A stretch of DNA of 64,000 nt from Cytobacillus sp. NJ13 (GCA_030348385.1 JAUCFP010000006.1:124001-188000), one strand, 5' to 3'. Shown: positions 16,722-25,663, counted from the first letter of the stretch. Program-made: numbers and translations. Notes: a model not told the origin generated them from the letters alone.

Positions 16722-17402
16722 ATGGCGCTAAAAATTGCGATTGTAGATGATCATAAGCTCTTCAGAGAAGGGGTCAAACGGATACTGGAAATGGAAGAGG
16801 ACCTTGAAGTAGTTGCTGAAGGGGAAGATGGCCGTGATGCACTCATAATTGAAAAGAATTATAAGCCTGACGTTATGATTATGGATATCGATATGCCTAA
16901 TATGAATGGCATCAAAGCAACGGATAAGCTGAATGAAAACAAATCAAAAAGCAAAGTCATTATTTTATCTTTTTATGATGATGAGAATTATGTCACACGG
17001 GTGCTCCAGAATGGTGCAGCCGGATACGTGCTTAAAGATATTGGTGCAAAAGGGCTAATCGAAGCGATCAGGATTGTTGCCAGTGGAGGCAGTTATCTGG
17101 ATCCCAAGGTTACGCAAAATATTATAAAGGAATACAAAAGGCTTACAGAATTAAATTCAGGCAGCAATCATGAGTCAAGTCAGAACTATCAGCGTCCTCT
17201 GCATATATTGACTCGCCGCGAATGCGAGGTGCTTCAGCTGCTTGCTGATGGGAATAGCAATGCTGGCATCAGTAAAGCCCTTTTTATTAGCGATAAAACG
17301 GTTAAAAATCATGTAAGCAGCATTTTGAAAAAGATAAAAGTTCATGATCGGACACAGGCAGTCCTTCTCGCCATCAAAAAGGGCTGGGTCAGAATCGGTT
17401 AG
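16722..17402 (+). CDS. DegU-like response regulator (NarL family), orphan
   Basis: A 226-residue response regulator. The receiver domain shows the acidic pair [15 protein letters not shown], the phospho-acceptor Asp in MIMDIDMPN and the conserved Lys in YVLKD. The C-terminal LuxR helix-turn-helix is [15 protein letters not shown]...[10 protein letters not shown]. The receiver and HTH strongly resemble B. subtilis DegU. No kinase gene (degS) is adjacent and a terminator follows, so this is an orphan paralog. The frame is open back to a TTG at 16686; ATG 16722 starts at the normal position with AGGTGA upstream. Confidence 0.88.
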   Translation: MALKIAIVDDHKLFREGVKRILEMEEDLEVVAEGEDGRDALIIEKNYKPDVMIMDIDMPNMNGIKATDKLNENKSKSKVIILSFYDDENYVTRVLQNGAAGYVLKDIGAKGLIEAIRIVASGGSYLDPKVTQNIIKEYKRLTELNSGSNHESSQNYQRPLHILTRRECEVLQLLADGNSNAGISKALFISDKTVKNHVSSILKKIKVHDRTQAVLLAIKKGWVRIG

Positions 17403-17442
17403 AACCAATGTGTAATTCAAAATTCACCCTTTACTTTAAAGA

Positions 17443-17469
17443 CATGTTCTCCTGAGCATGCCTTTTTTT
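17443..17469 (+). terminator. Terminator after DegU-like gene
   Basis: CATGTTC pairs with GAGCATG (one G-T pair, loop TCCT), then CC and seven T. Confidence 0.75.
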
Positions 17470-17556
17470 ACGTTGAGATAGCAGTAAAAAGGATGAGTAA
17501 GCAAAGACGGTAATAGAAAAGATAACTTTGAAGAGCTTGAAAAGATAGGTGATAAA

Positions 17557-19068
17557 ATGAACCGGTTTTATAAACGCTACTCAGATTTAATCTTTCATTT
17601 GCTCAGTGAAAATAAATGGATCAGTTTAGCTCAACTGGCAGAACGAACAGGTTTTTCAAAAAGCACGATATGGCGTGATTTGGAATTCCTGGAGACGATT
17701 CTGCCGGAAGATTGGAAGCTGGAAAAGCATGAGACTTTTGGCGTTAGGCTGAGAAAGCCTGAAAGCGGCACTCTGGAAAGCATTTTGAGAGAAATTCGCG
17801 ATAAGAATACTTATTTCCATACGTTAAAGCTGATTTTATTAAGCGATGGAATAGACATTTCTCAGATATCCAATGAGGTGCATATAAGCCGTTCAACCGC
17901 ATACCGCCACATTGAAAAGCTTCAGGAGGTTTTAAAGGAATCACAGCTTACATTAACTTCGAGTCCATTCAAAGTAGTGGGAGATGAAAGAAATATCAGG
18001 CGTTTTATCATGCAATATTTAGATTTAATGAGCTATAAACCGGATCCTGAGAAGGATTGGCTGCATTTCGGGGATTTTCAGTCGGCATTGCTTGAGCTGA
18101 CCTCGAGCTATTCGATGACTCTCCGGACAGGAGCCATTCAACGCCTCAAAATGATCTTATATATTTCATATTTGCGTATGTCTATGGGTTATTTTGTTTC
18201 ATTTCCACAAACTTTGGTGGATGCGTATAAGGAAAGTAAATTTTTCCTGGCGGCTAAAGACTTAGTGCATTATATGGCTAAAGCCAAAGTTCCATCCAGG
18301 GAAACACAGCTCCAGGAAATACTTTTCTTTGCCATTTATTTAATGAGTGAGGAAAGGCCGACGAATAGATCGCAGCATCTGCATTATCTGCGCAGGAGGA
18401 GGATAGGCGAAAGGGAACATCCTTTTTCTGTCTACTTAGAAAACCTTTCGAATATAGCTGGCTTCAACTTAACAGATGATGATATCTTTTTATTTCACAT
18501 TTACCAGACATTTAAGAGAATATATCTTGAAAAAGAATTTAATACCGAAACACTCCATAGCTCAATGATACAATACCTGCCATATTATGAGACTAATCCA
18601 CTTTTCAAAACGATAGAGGACCTGGGATTCAAAACATTCTCTAAAGTGCCCCTTATCTTTAAAAAGCTGGATGTTCTTGAAATCTTTACACTTCTCCAGG
18701 CTGCTATTCTGCGAAGGAGGAATAGGCATGTTATACAGGCTGCGCTTGTGTGCCGGACATATTATGAAAAAGATTATATTAGGGAAGTGCTAAAATATCA
18801 TTTTGGCAAACGGCTTACTATATCAACGCTGGATTCATCAAGCACCGATTTAATTTCGGAATATGAAGAGTTTGATCTGGTCATTTCAACCGATTTGAAT
18901 TTATCGAAGCTGATAGGGGACCTGCCAGCCATAAATATTTCTGCATTTCCGACAGGTTCAGAGCTTATGGAAATCAGGCAATTCATACATGATCATTTTC
19001 TAAAGCAAATGGACCTGGATAAAGAGATTATCTATCCCTATGAAAAGCAGGATGAGCCATACACATAA
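17557..19068 (+). CDS. AtxA/Mga-type transcriptional regulator
   Basis: A 503-residue regulator built like the PRD-containing virulence regulators (AtxA, AcpA, Mga). It has two helix-turn-helix regions (SLAQLAERTGFSKSTIWRDL about 22-41, and a second around ISQISNEVHISRSTAYRHI about 100-118). A long helical PRD-like middle part follows, and the C-terminal part resembles an EIIB-like domain (VCRTYYEKDYIREVL). In relatives, phosphorylation of PRD histidines by the PTS tunes activity. The targets are unknown; the adjacent downstream genes are candidates. ATG 17557 follows GATAGGTGA. Its own terminator follows. Confidence 0.75.
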   Translation: MNRFYKRYSDLIFHLLSENKWISLAQLAERTGFSKSTIWRDLEFLETILPEDWKLEKHETFGVRLRKPESGTLESILREIRDKNTYFHTLKLILLSDGIDISQISNEVHISRSTAYRHIEKLQEVLKESQLTLTSSPFKVVGDERNIRRFIMQYLDLMSYKPDPEKDWLHFGDFQSALLELTSSYSMTLRTGAIQRLKMILYISYLRMSMGYFVSFPQTLVDAYKESKFFLAAKDLVHYMAKAKVPSRETQLQEILFFAIYLMSEERPTNRSQHLHYLRRRRIGEREHPFSVYLENLSNIAGFNLTDDDIFLFHIYQTFKRIYLEKEFNTETLHSSMIQYLPYYETNPLFKTIEDLGFKTFSKVPLIFKKLDVLEIFTLLQAAILRRRNRHVIQAALVCRTYYEKDYIREVLKYHFGKRLTISTLDSSSTDLISEYEEFDLVISTDLNLSKLIGDLPAINISAFPTGSELMEIRQFIHDHFLKQMDLDKEIIYPYEKQDEPYT

Positions 19069-19072
19069 GGAG

Positions 19073-19099
19073 ACGCCTTCAAGCTGGAGGTGTTTTTTT
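19073..19099 (+). terminator. Terminator after AtxA/Mga-like gene
   Basis: ACGCCTTC pairs with GGAGGTGT (two G-T pairs, 5-base loop), followed by seven T. Confidence 0.7.
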
Positions 19100-19125
19100 A
19101 TTTATTTTTTAAAACATATTGATTT

Positions 19126-19140
19126 TGATAATCATTATCA
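19126..19140. promoter_or_regulatory. Fur box
   Basis: TGATAAT-C-ATTATCA is a perfect 7-1-7 inverted repeat, the published core of the Bacillus Fur box. It lies about 70 bases upstream of the next gene's start. It predicts iron-dependent repression of the gene at 19208. Confidence 0.85.
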
Positions 19141-19207
19141 ATTAAAATAAAGATAGATGATAATTGTTTTCATTCATACATAGTTTTGATTTTAAGGAGG
19201 CGAGGAG

Positions 19208-19975
19208 TTGATCAAAAACCCTCAAGTATCCGTCCGCACAATGACTGACCAGAATCTAACGGACTTTATCCGGTGTCCTTATAAATTTTATTACACACAT
19301 ATTGAAAAGAAAAAACATCCTCTTGGCTGGCGTCAGGCCATTCAGCATATTATCAATAAAGTCGTTTCATCCTATTTTCAGCTGCCGCAAAGCCATCGGA
19401 CCCCTGCAAATGTTATAATGCTGATCGATCAATATTGGGGCAGGCTGGAGCTGCGCATGTTTGATACCCGCCTCCAATATTATATGGCTGCTGCAGCCGT
19501 AACAGATGGATTAATGAGAAACTTAAGCAGTGAATCTGAAATTGCTCAGCCGCTGTTTTTGTATGAAAGGTTTAAAATGAAACTAAAAGAGCTGAATGTA
19601 GATCTTTCTTTAACTTTCGATGTCGCGGAATGGCAGCAGGATTCTTTTATAGTAAAGAAATTCCTGGTGGATGCTGACGAGCAAATGCTTGAGCTTTATT
19701 GTCATTTAACAGTGGTTTTTTCAGAAAAGGTATTTGGAATAAGGCCGGCCAGAATTGAGGTCGTGACATTAATGGATGGTGAAAGGCATGTTTTCATTCC
19801 CAATAAAGATAGCCTTGAAGCGGGATTAAACTATCTGCAGATGATGAAGACGCTTCTTGAAGACACAAAGCAGTTCTCGGATTTGTACAATTTGAATGAG
19901 TGTCCAGCCTGTCCTTTTCAGGGAGTCTGCGACAGGGATGAAAAGAATGAGAGAAAACAAAAATACTTATCCTAA
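19208..19975 (+). CDS. PD-(D/E)XK nuclease-like protein with putative iron-sulfur cysteines
   Basis: A 255-residue protein resembling the RecB/AddB/Cas4 nuclease fold. The N-terminus has RCPYKFYYTHIEKK and the C-terminus has NECPACPFQGVCDRDE, so four cysteines are placed like the 4Fe-4S clasp of AddB and Cas4. The core strand pair appears as LTFDVAEW and FIVKKFLV: the lysine remains but the expected second acidic residue before it is not obvious, so catalysis may be lost. Start TTG 19208 follows AAGGAGGCGAGGAG. A perfect Fur box precedes it. The role is unknown. Confidence 0.6.
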   Translation: MIKNPQVSVRTMTDQNLTDFIRCPYKFYYTHIEKKKHPLGWRQAIQHIINKVVSSYFQLPQSHRTPANVIMLIDQYWGRLELRMFDTRLQYYMAAAAVTDGLMRNLSSESEIAQPLFLYERFKMKLKELNVDLSLTFDVAEWQQDSFIVKKFLVDADEQMLELYCHLTVVFSEKVFGIRPARIEVVTLMDGERHVFIPNKDSLEAGLNYLQMMKTLLEDTKQFSDLYNLNECPACPFQGVCDRDEKNERKQKYLS

Positions 19976-19980
19976 AAAAG

Positions 19981-20003
19981 GCGCCTGGGGAAAAACCAGG
20001 CGC
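19981..20003 (+). terminator. Hairpin after nuclease-like gene
   Basis: GCGCCTGG pairs with CCAGGCGC around a 7-base loop, with the weak tail TTCTGTAATTT. Probably a terminator separating it from the reductase gene. Confidence 0.6.
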
Positions 20004-20121
20004 TTCTGTAATTTATGAACATGCAGAACCGATTCAGGGTGAATGTATTTCCATTGCTTTTAAATGCATTTCCCGCTAAAGTTTTTACAGGGATGTTAGA
20101 TAGAAAGGTTGCGATTCTTCT

Positions 20122-21183
20122 TTGAATATACTAATTACAGGTGCAAACGGTTTTTTAGGGAAAAAGCTTTCATTAAAGCTTTTGGAACAGGGGCATGAAC
20201 TTTATTTATTAGTCAGAAGCAGAAAGCGGCTGGATGCCTTCATGCAAGGCGAAGGAAGCGATTTTTCCAGACAGATTCATATATTGGAAGGCGATGTTAC
20301 AGAAGAGCATCTTGGATTAAATAGAGAACTTGTGAATTCTTTAAATGGAAAGATAGATGCCTTATACCATAGTGCAGCACTTCTATCATTTGATGAAAAG
20401 GATCGGGATAAGACTTTTAAAGTGAATGTGGGAGGAACAGAAAATGTTCTGAATTTTTCTTTGGAAATAAATTGTTCAAAAGTTTTATATATCAGTACCG
20501 CCTATACGGTTGGGACAGAGATTTTGGGGGCGGAGGCTCTTTACTCTTCGGACAGGCGTTTTGTAAATCCCTATGAAGCTTCCAAATGCGAGGCAGAACA
20601 CCTCGTATATACATTCCGGGATAAACTTGATATTGTTATTCTCCGTCCCGGTATTATCATCGGTGATTCCAGAACAGGTGAAGCTGATACAAACTTCGGT
20701 TTATATGGATTTCTAAAAGGCATTAAGATCTTAAAAAAACGGGCCAAGCGAAGACAAGACGGCCAAAGCTGCAGAATCTACCTGGATCCTGAAGTTGCCC
20801 AGAATTTTGTGCCTGTGAATTATGTTATCGATACACTGAATGCCGCCTTGATTCATGCCGAAAATGGCGGGATATACAATATTACAAACTCTAATCCGCC
20901 TCTGCAATCAGATGTATATGAAATAGTAAAAGAGGTGCTGGATTTTCCGCAATTGGAGATGTATGTCCCTAGATCCTCTGCAGAAATGACAAGTGAGGAA
21001 AAGGCATTTCATAATTCAATGAGCATTTTCCACAGTTATTTCCAGCGGACCATTGATTTTCCATCAGACAATACGGAAAAGCTGCTTGCAGATGCAGGGG
21101 TTCCCATGCTGAAGATGGACCGAGATGTATTAACAAGAATAATAGCAGGATATTTGCTCGATAAAGCGAGTATACCTTCCTGA
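20122..21183 (+). CDS. SDR family NAD(P)-dependent oxidoreductase (thioester reductase/epimerase-like)
   Basis: A 353-residue extended short-chain dehydrogenase. It starts with the Rossmann loop NILITGANGFLGKKLS, has the catalytic YEASKCEAE (Tyr-x-x-x-Lys) and an upstream ISTAYT serine, and continues with RPGIIIGDSRTGE. The pattern is nearest to the NAD-binding-4 (male sterility/thioester reductase) and epimerase groups. The start is TTG 20122, placing the Rossmann strand at residue 2; AGAAAGG lies rather far upstream. The substrate is unknown. Confidence 0.78.
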   Translation: MNILITGANGFLGKKLSLKLLEQGHELYLLVRSRKRLDAFMQGEGSDFSRQIHILEGDVTEEHLGLNRELVNSLNGKIDALYHSAALLSFDEKDRDKTFKVNVGGTENVLNFSLEINCSKVLYISTAYTVGTEILGAEALYSSDRRFVNPYEASKCEAEHLVYTFRDKLDIVILRPGIIIGDSRTGEADTNFGLYGFLKGIKILKKRAKRRQDGQSCRIYLDPEVAQNFVPVNYVIDTLNAALIHAENGGIYNITNSNPPLQSDVYEIVKEVLDFPQLEMYVPRSSAEMTSEEKAFHNSMSIFHSYFQRTIDFPSDNTEKLLADAGVPMLKMDRDVLTRIIAGYLLDKASIPS

Positions 21184-21191
21184 CGAAAGAA

Positions 21192-21219
21192 AAGACCGGG
21201 GATTTGAATTCCCGGTCTT
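21192..21219. terminator. Bidirectional terminator
   Basis: Perfect stem AAGACCGGG/CCCGGTCTT around a 10-base loop, between convergent genes. Confidence 0.8.
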
Positions 21220-21222
21220 CAT

Positions 21223-22335
21223 TTATTCATTCATGCCTGCTCCCCGCTTTTTATGGGCACCTGCTTCAAGGGGGGCCTTTAAAAGCTTCCGGTGCTTAAT
21301 TTCCATAGTCTGAATTTGATTCAATTCCTCAATTAAGTCTTGGATAGAGAGAATCTCATATAGAATGGCTGTTTCAGGCTGGACATGGTGGTGTGTGCGC
21401 GGTTTTAAACCGCCCGCAGGGTTCAGCTGTTTTTGCTCAATAAACCACTGTGTTACTTCGCTGATTTTTTTATGATGTCTTTCTGTAATAAGAAAGCACG
21501 GGTCATATAGGCTGTTTTTTATATCCTCAAGAACAGCTGCGGCAGCCTTTTTCCTGTCTTCCTCCAGCTCCGGCAGGCCAGTCGGCAAAAAGATCAAGTT
21601 TCCCACGTGATAGGTAATCTGCCTTAATATAGTCAGTTTTTTATATTCATAATGAAAGTCGCGCATATCTTCGCGGCTAAATCGGTGATACCTGTATTCA
21701 GCTTTTTGATAATGGCATAAAGTTTCCGTTTTATCGATATCTTTAATAAGTCTTTGAAAATCAGAACGGACAGTGCCGTCAGATCCCTGTGAATTGAAAA
21801 TTTCAAGGCCTCTTTTATGTAAAGTGTCACCGGATCGTCTGTAAAGGGCATGTATATTTTTTATGATTGATTTGGAGTAATTGGGCGGCATGACAAAAAA
21901 GTTAACAGCTGTGGAAACGACAATTCCGGTAGTGGTAGTCCCCAATCGAATGAAAAAAGAGGACAAATAATGGTCCTGTACCGTTGAAATCATAGCGACA
22001 CCCGTCAATGTAGCCACCAGCATTCCATCATGAAGCTTCAGCTTATGGCAGACAATGATTGTCGCAAGTGATACGGAAGCATAACTATACGGGCTGTCCC
22101 CGAAAATGAACGTAAATAATACAGCAAATCCCGCACCAATGGCTGCCGCCGGAAACCTGACATATGCTTTCCGAATGGAGTCTGCAACAGTGGGCTCAAT
22201 CGTAACGATGGCCGTAATCACAGCAAACATGGCTGGCCAATCCAGCATATGGCAAATAAAAGCTGTTATAAAAACAGCCAGTCCGGTTTTGGCGATTCTT
22301 CCTCCTATAAATTTATATGGAAAAGTCTGTTTCAT
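21223..22335 (-). CDS. Aromatic acid exporter family membrane protein (ArAE/DUF939)
   Basis: A 370-residue protein with about five or six helices in the first 160 residues (GGRIAKTGLAVFITAF, then AVITAIVTIEPTVADS, then HDGMLVATLTGVAMIST) and a long helical cytoplasmic C-terminal half. This arrangement is the Bacillus YgaE/YqjA-type aromatic acid exporter-like family. Transport of aromatic acids is assumed from family naming, not shown. ATG 22335 follows GAAGGAT. It is monocistronic and divergent from the YbaK gene. Confidence 0.82.
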   Translation of the reverse strand: MKQTFPYKFIGGRIAKTGLAVFITAFICHMLDWPAMFAVITAIVTIEPTVADSIRKAYVRFPAAAIGAGFAVLFTFIFGDSPYSYASVSLATIIVCHKLKLHDGMLVATLTGVAMISTVQDHYLSSFFIRLGTTTTGIVVSTAVNFFVMPPNYSKSIIKNIHALYRRSGDTLHKRGLEIFNSQGSDGTVRSDFQRLIKDIDKTETLCHYQKAEYRYHRFSREDMRDFHYEYKKLTILRQITYHVGNLIFLPTGLPELEEDRKKAAAAVLEDIKNSLYDPCFLITERHHKKISEVTQWFIEQKQLNPAGGLKPRTHHHVQPETAILYEILSIQDLIEELNQIQTMEIKHRKLLKAPLEAGAHKKRGAGMNE

Positions 22336-22439
22336 ACATAATCCTTCTTTAAATCTGTGGTTTCAAAATATAAATTTATATTAGTGCAAGAAACCAATAA
22401 GAGCAAATGTGAATCTTCTGATAAAAAGAAATTATCCCG

Positions 22440-22467
22440 GTGACATGATCTGATAGTATGTTAAAAT
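22440..22467 (+). promoter_or_regulatory. Candidate sigma-A promoter upstream of YbaK gene
   Basis: GTGACA (22440-22445), a 16-base spacer and TAAAAT (22462-22467), about 70 bases upstream of the ATG. Approximate match only. Confidence 0.35.
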
Positions 22468-22536
22468 AGACAACTATAAAGTATAAATATTGAATATATA
22501 TAAGATTTTACGGACTTAGGGGAAGGGTGAGTTTGA

Positions 22537-23052
22537 ATGTCAATTGAAAGTGTGAAAGCCCATTTTAAAAAATGGGATCGGGAACAAGATGTAATGGAGT
22601 TTGATTCTTTAAGCGCAACAGTGGAACAGGCTGCTGAAACAATCGGTGTCTGCCCTGCACAAATTGCCAAGACTCTATCCTTCAGGAGTGATGGGGATGA
22701 AGCAATTCTTGTGGTGGCAGCAGGCGATGCCAAAATTGATAACAAGAAGTTCCGGAAAACGTTCGGTTTCAAAGCCCGGATGCTTTCAGCGGAGGAAGTT
22801 CTCGAACAGACCGGCCATGCCGTAGGAGGAGTTTGTCCATTTGGACTGAAGAATGACCTGGATGTATATCTGGATGAATCTATGAAAAGATTCGAGACCC
22901 TTTTCCCTGCATGCGGAAGCAGCAATTCCGCCATTGAACTGACACCTGCTGAAATTAATACATATTCAGATGCAAAAGCCTGGGTGGATGTGTGCAAGGA
23001 CTGGGAAGATGCGCTGATCATTGAGCGGCCACTGGAAAAAATAACGAAATAG
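22537..23052 (+). CDS. YbaK/EbsC family aminoacyl-tRNA deacylase (YwhH-like)
   Basis: A 171-residue single-domain protein of the family that hydrolyses mischarged tRNAs (Cys- or Ala-tRNAPro type). The typical motifs are present: AQIAKTLSFR, the VAAGDAKID strand, and the GGVCPFGL loop with the conserved Gly-Gly. Length is normal for free-standing editing proteins. GGGTGAGTTTGA precedes the ATG. Monocistronic. The tRNA specificity is not clear from the sequence. Confidence 0.88.
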   Translation: MSIESVKAHFKKWDREQDVMEFDSLSATVEQAAETIGVCPAQIAKTLSFRSDGDEAILVVAAGDAKIDNKKFRKTFGFKARMLSAEEVLEQTGHAVGGVCPFGLKNDLDVYLDESMKRFETLFPACGSSNSAIELTPAEINTYSDAKAWVDVCKDWEDALIIERPLEKITK

Positions 23053-23149
23053 AAGTCATATTTTCGTGCTGAAATCAAAATAGTGTTGTATTATTATAAT
23101 TATTGATGAATAAATATATAGATTTACAGATTAGGAGAGCAGATAATTC

Positions 23150-24328
23150 ATGGGAAAGAATCTGATTGTTAAACAAATTGATGAACTTCAGGATGACTTT
23201 AATAGAATAAGCACTTATATCGGCGAGAATCCCGAACTGGGACATGAAGAGTACAAGGCATGCAAAGTATTGACAGAGGAGCTTGAAAAGCATGGTTTTT
23301 CTCTAGAAATCGGCACATGCGGTTTACCGACTGCCTTTACGGCAACTTATGACAGCGGAAAAGAAGGTCCTGTGATTGGATATATGTCTGAATACGATGC
23401 ATTGCCTGAAGTAGGGCATGCATGCGGTCATAATCTAATCGGCACGATGGGGATTGCTGCAGGAATAGGACTAAGTAAAGTGATTCATGAAACTGGAGGA
23501 AAGGTTATTGTCTTTGGCACGCCGGCAGAGGAGACGAAGGGCGGTAAGGTGACCATGGCCGAAGCTGGTATTTTTGATGTTTTGGATGCAGCGATCATGG
23601 TACATCCCCTTGACAATTATGTGAAGAGCGGGACATCACTGGCAATGGATGCTATACAATTTGAATTTTTTGGAAAATCGGCACATGCAGCTGCCAGCCC
23701 GCATTTGGGAATAAATGCTTTGGACGCTGTCCTGCAAACGTTTAGCAGCATAAACGCTCTGCGCCAGCATATTAAACCTGATGCCAGAATCCATGGAATT
23801 ATAACGGAAGGGGGCAAAGCTGCAAACGTGGTTCCGGACTATGCGGTTGCCCAATTTTATGTTCGTGCAGCCAAACGTGAGTATGTGAATGAACTTGTAG
23901 AAAAGGTCAAGAAATGTGCAGAAGGGGCAGCTCTGCAGACTGGTGCCGAAATGAAGTGGTCATTTTATGAGTTCTCTTATGATGATATGGTTACGAACAG
24001 CCCCTTATCAGAAGCATTCAATAAAGAACTGATTTCCCTTGGTGTGAATGAGGAGGAAATTCTGGAACAGAAGGACGGGTCAGGTTCTCTTGACATGGGG
24101 AATGTCAGCCAGGCGGCACCTTCCATCCATCCTTATATTAAAATCTGCAATGAGGCATATGCTTGCCACACACATGAATTCCGAGAAGCTGCTATGAGTG
24201 AGCAGGCTAGAGAAGCCATGATCCTTGGGGCCAAGGCAATGGCACTTACGGGGTATGAAGTGTTAACCAATCAGGAGCTTCTAAAACAGATTAAAGAAGA
24301 ATTCGAGTCAAACAAGGCATTAGCTTAA
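23150..24328 (+). CDS. M20 family metallopeptidase/amidohydrolase
   Basis: A 392-residue zinc hydrolase of the M20D group (aminobenzoyl-glutamate or N-acyl amino acid hydrolase type). Metal-ligand regions are visible as GHACGHN and the catalytic PAEETKGGK, with a histidine in MVHPLDN and one near the C-terminus (CHTHEFREA). The central dimerisation domain carries KSAHAAASPHLGINAL. RBS TAGGAGAGC precedes the ATG. The substrate is not deducible. A hairpin follows. Confidence 0.9.
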   Translation: MGKNLIVKQIDELQDDFNRISTYIGENPELGHEEYKACKVLTEELEKHGFSLEIGTCGLPTAFTATYDSGKEGPVIGYMSEYDALPEVGHACGHNLIGTMGIAAGIGLSKVIHETGGKVIVFGTPAEETKGGKVTMAEAGIFDVLDAAIMVHPLDNYVKSGTSLAMDAIQFEFFGKSAHAAASPHLGINALDAVLQTFSSINALRQHIKPDARIHGIITEGGKAANVVPDYAVAQFYVRAAKREYVNELVEKVKKCAEGAALQTGAEMKWSFYEFSYDDMVTNSPLSEAFNKELISLGVNEEEILEQKDGSGSLDMGNVSQAAPSIHPYIKICNEAYACHTHEFREAAMSEQAREAMILGAKAMALTGYEVLTNQELLKQIKEEFESNKALA

Positions 24329-24340
24329 AATCCAAAATAA

Positions 24341-24375
24341 GGCCATGATCCATAAGAAGTATGAGGATCATGGCC
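24341..24375. terminator. Hairpin between convergent genes
   Basis: Perfect 11-bp stem GGCCATGATCC/GGATCATGGCC around a 13-base loop. The T tracts are weak. It probably serves the peptidase and the small zinc-finger gene. Confidence 0.65.
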
Positions 24376-24381
24376 ATTATA

Positions 24382-24591
24382 TTATGATAAACTATCCCAT
24401 TCTGAATACAGTCCGGTTCCATTGCAGCCCTGGCAGTCAAATTGGTTTGCATGATAAGCGAACTCATTCCCCGGATAGAGTGAAAAACCCCTGCCGTAAC
24501 AGTCCGGACACTTATTTTCTTCCTTCATGCGATTGACATGATTTTGATATCTGCTTTCGCGCCATTCATTAAAGGCATTCAATAATCCCAT
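24382..24591 (-). CDS. Small zinc-finger protein with paired CxxCxGxG motifs
   Basis: A 69-residue protein starting MGLLNAFNEWRESRYQ and ending with CPDCYGRGF and CQGCNGTG, two DnaJ-like CxxCxGxG units that should bind one zinc. The frame is open 38 codons further upstream, but ATG 24591 has GAGGTG six bases before it. Small proteins of this kind occur in Bacillus without a known function. Convergent with the peptidase gene. Confidence 0.72.
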   Translation of the reverse strand: MGLLNAFNEWRESRYQNHVNRMKEENKCPDCYGRGFSLYPGNEFAYHANQFDCQGCNGTGLYSEWDSLS

Positions 24592-24711
24592 CTTTTTCAC
24601 CTCAGCCATTTTTTCCTTATTTTGAATAAAATGGGCAGATTTTATACAATTCGCTACTTTAATATATGAATAAAGTGGGACTAGTGTGAAAAAAAGCTTG
24701 TTCAAAAATGG

Positions 24712-25611
24712 CTATTTTCCCTTAGGGTTCTTCCATTTTTCGCCGAGTGCTTCGATAAAAATGCTGACATTCTTTTTTTCCTGCATAATGGGCGAAAGAA
24801 CATAGGAAAGAGTGCGTTTGAATTCCTGATTTTTCACTTTGATTATAGACAGGTTATTTTGATTAACGTCCCTTTCGACGACGCTTCCAGAAAGAATGCT
24901 TATTCCCAGCCCGTTGATGAGTGTTTCTTTTATCCCCTGGTTGCTGCTGATCGTTAAAAGTGATTTCACTTTAAGACCATTTGATCTGACTACATGGTTA
25001 AAATACTCACGTGTCCCTGACCCGTTTTCCCTCATAATCCATGCCTGATCTTGAAGGTCAGCAATTGTTGCTTCTTCTTTTTGTACCAATGGATGCTGGT
25101 TGGAAGTCACAATAAATAATTCATCCTCTAAGAAGGGAGTCACGATAAGCTCTCTTTCATTTGTCTGGCCCTCAATTAGCCCTATATCCACATGATGGGA
25201 ACGGGTTGACTGAACAACTTCCTCCGTATTGGCAATGGTCACCTGGAGATTTAGCTCAGGATACTGATTCTGCAAATCAAGCAGCAGGGGAGGCAGGATG
25301 TATTCCCCTATAGTGAAACTGGCCGCAATTTTCAGATCTCCTTTAATGGTGTTTTGCTGCTCTAAAATTTCCTGCCTGGTTTGCTCGTAAATGGTAATCA
25401 TCTGCTTGGCCCGGTCATATAATATTTCACCGCTGGGCGTAATTTTCAAGTATTTTGGAGAGCGTTGAAATAGTTTGGTCTGAAATTCCTTTTCCAGGTT
25501 TTTAATATGCAGGCTGACACTGGGCTGTGACATAAGAAGAAGCTCGGCCGTCTTCGTAAAGTTTTTCACTTCAGCCAATGTGACGAATGTTTTTAACGCA
25601 TCATAGTACAA
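24712..25611 (-). CDS. cysL: LysR family regulator, probable CysL
   Basis: A 299-residue LysR-type activator. The N-terminal helix-turn-helix reads FTKTAELLLMSQPSVSLHIKNLE, and the periplasmic-binding-like effector domain starts at GDLKIAASFTIGEYILPP. It is divergent from cysJI, the known target of CysL (YwfK) in B. subtilis, with a palindrome between them. CysL activates sulfite reductase genes. The assignment rests mainly on this arrangement plus LysR membership, so it is good but not certain. Confidence 0.75.
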   Translation of the reverse strand: MYYDALKTFVTLAEVKNFTKTAELLLMSQPSVSLHIKNLEKEFQTKLFQRSPKYLKITPSGEILYDRAKQMITIYEQTRQEILEQQNTIKGDLKIAASFTIGEYILPPLLLDLQNQYPELNLQVTIANTEEVVQSTRSHHVDIGLIEGQTNERELIVTPFLEDELFIVTSNQHPLVQKEEATIADLQDQAWIMRENGSGTREYFNHVVRSNGLKVKSLLTISSNQGIKETLINGLGISILSGSVVERDVNQNNLSIIKVKNQEFKRTLSYVLSPIMQEKKNVSIFIEALGEKWKNPKGK

Positions 25612-25635
25612 AATATCACCCTTTCTATAATTAGT

Positions 25636-25663
25636 AATATTAATAGCTGCAATAATTAATATT
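25636..25663. promoter_or_regulatory. Palindrome in the cysL-cysJ intergenic region
   Basis: AATATTAAT (25636-25644) and ATTAATATT (25655-25663) are perfect inverted arms with a 10-base spacer, containing a T-N11-A LysR-type core. It sits between the divergent cysL and cysJ starts and is a candidate CysL operator. A short hairpin (AAACCAGC/GCTGGTTT, 25769-25791) lies just before the cysJ RBS. Confidence 0.55.

Noticed and set aside
19208..19975. Cas4 of a CRISPR system
   Set aside because: The fold and cysteines resemble Cas4, but there is no cas operon or array in the window, and the upstream Fur box suggests another role.
22461..23078. 205-codon minus-strand ORF opposite the YbaK gene
   Set aside because: It is a shadow of a strongly conserved gene on the plus strand, with a serine-rich composition typical of antisense frames.
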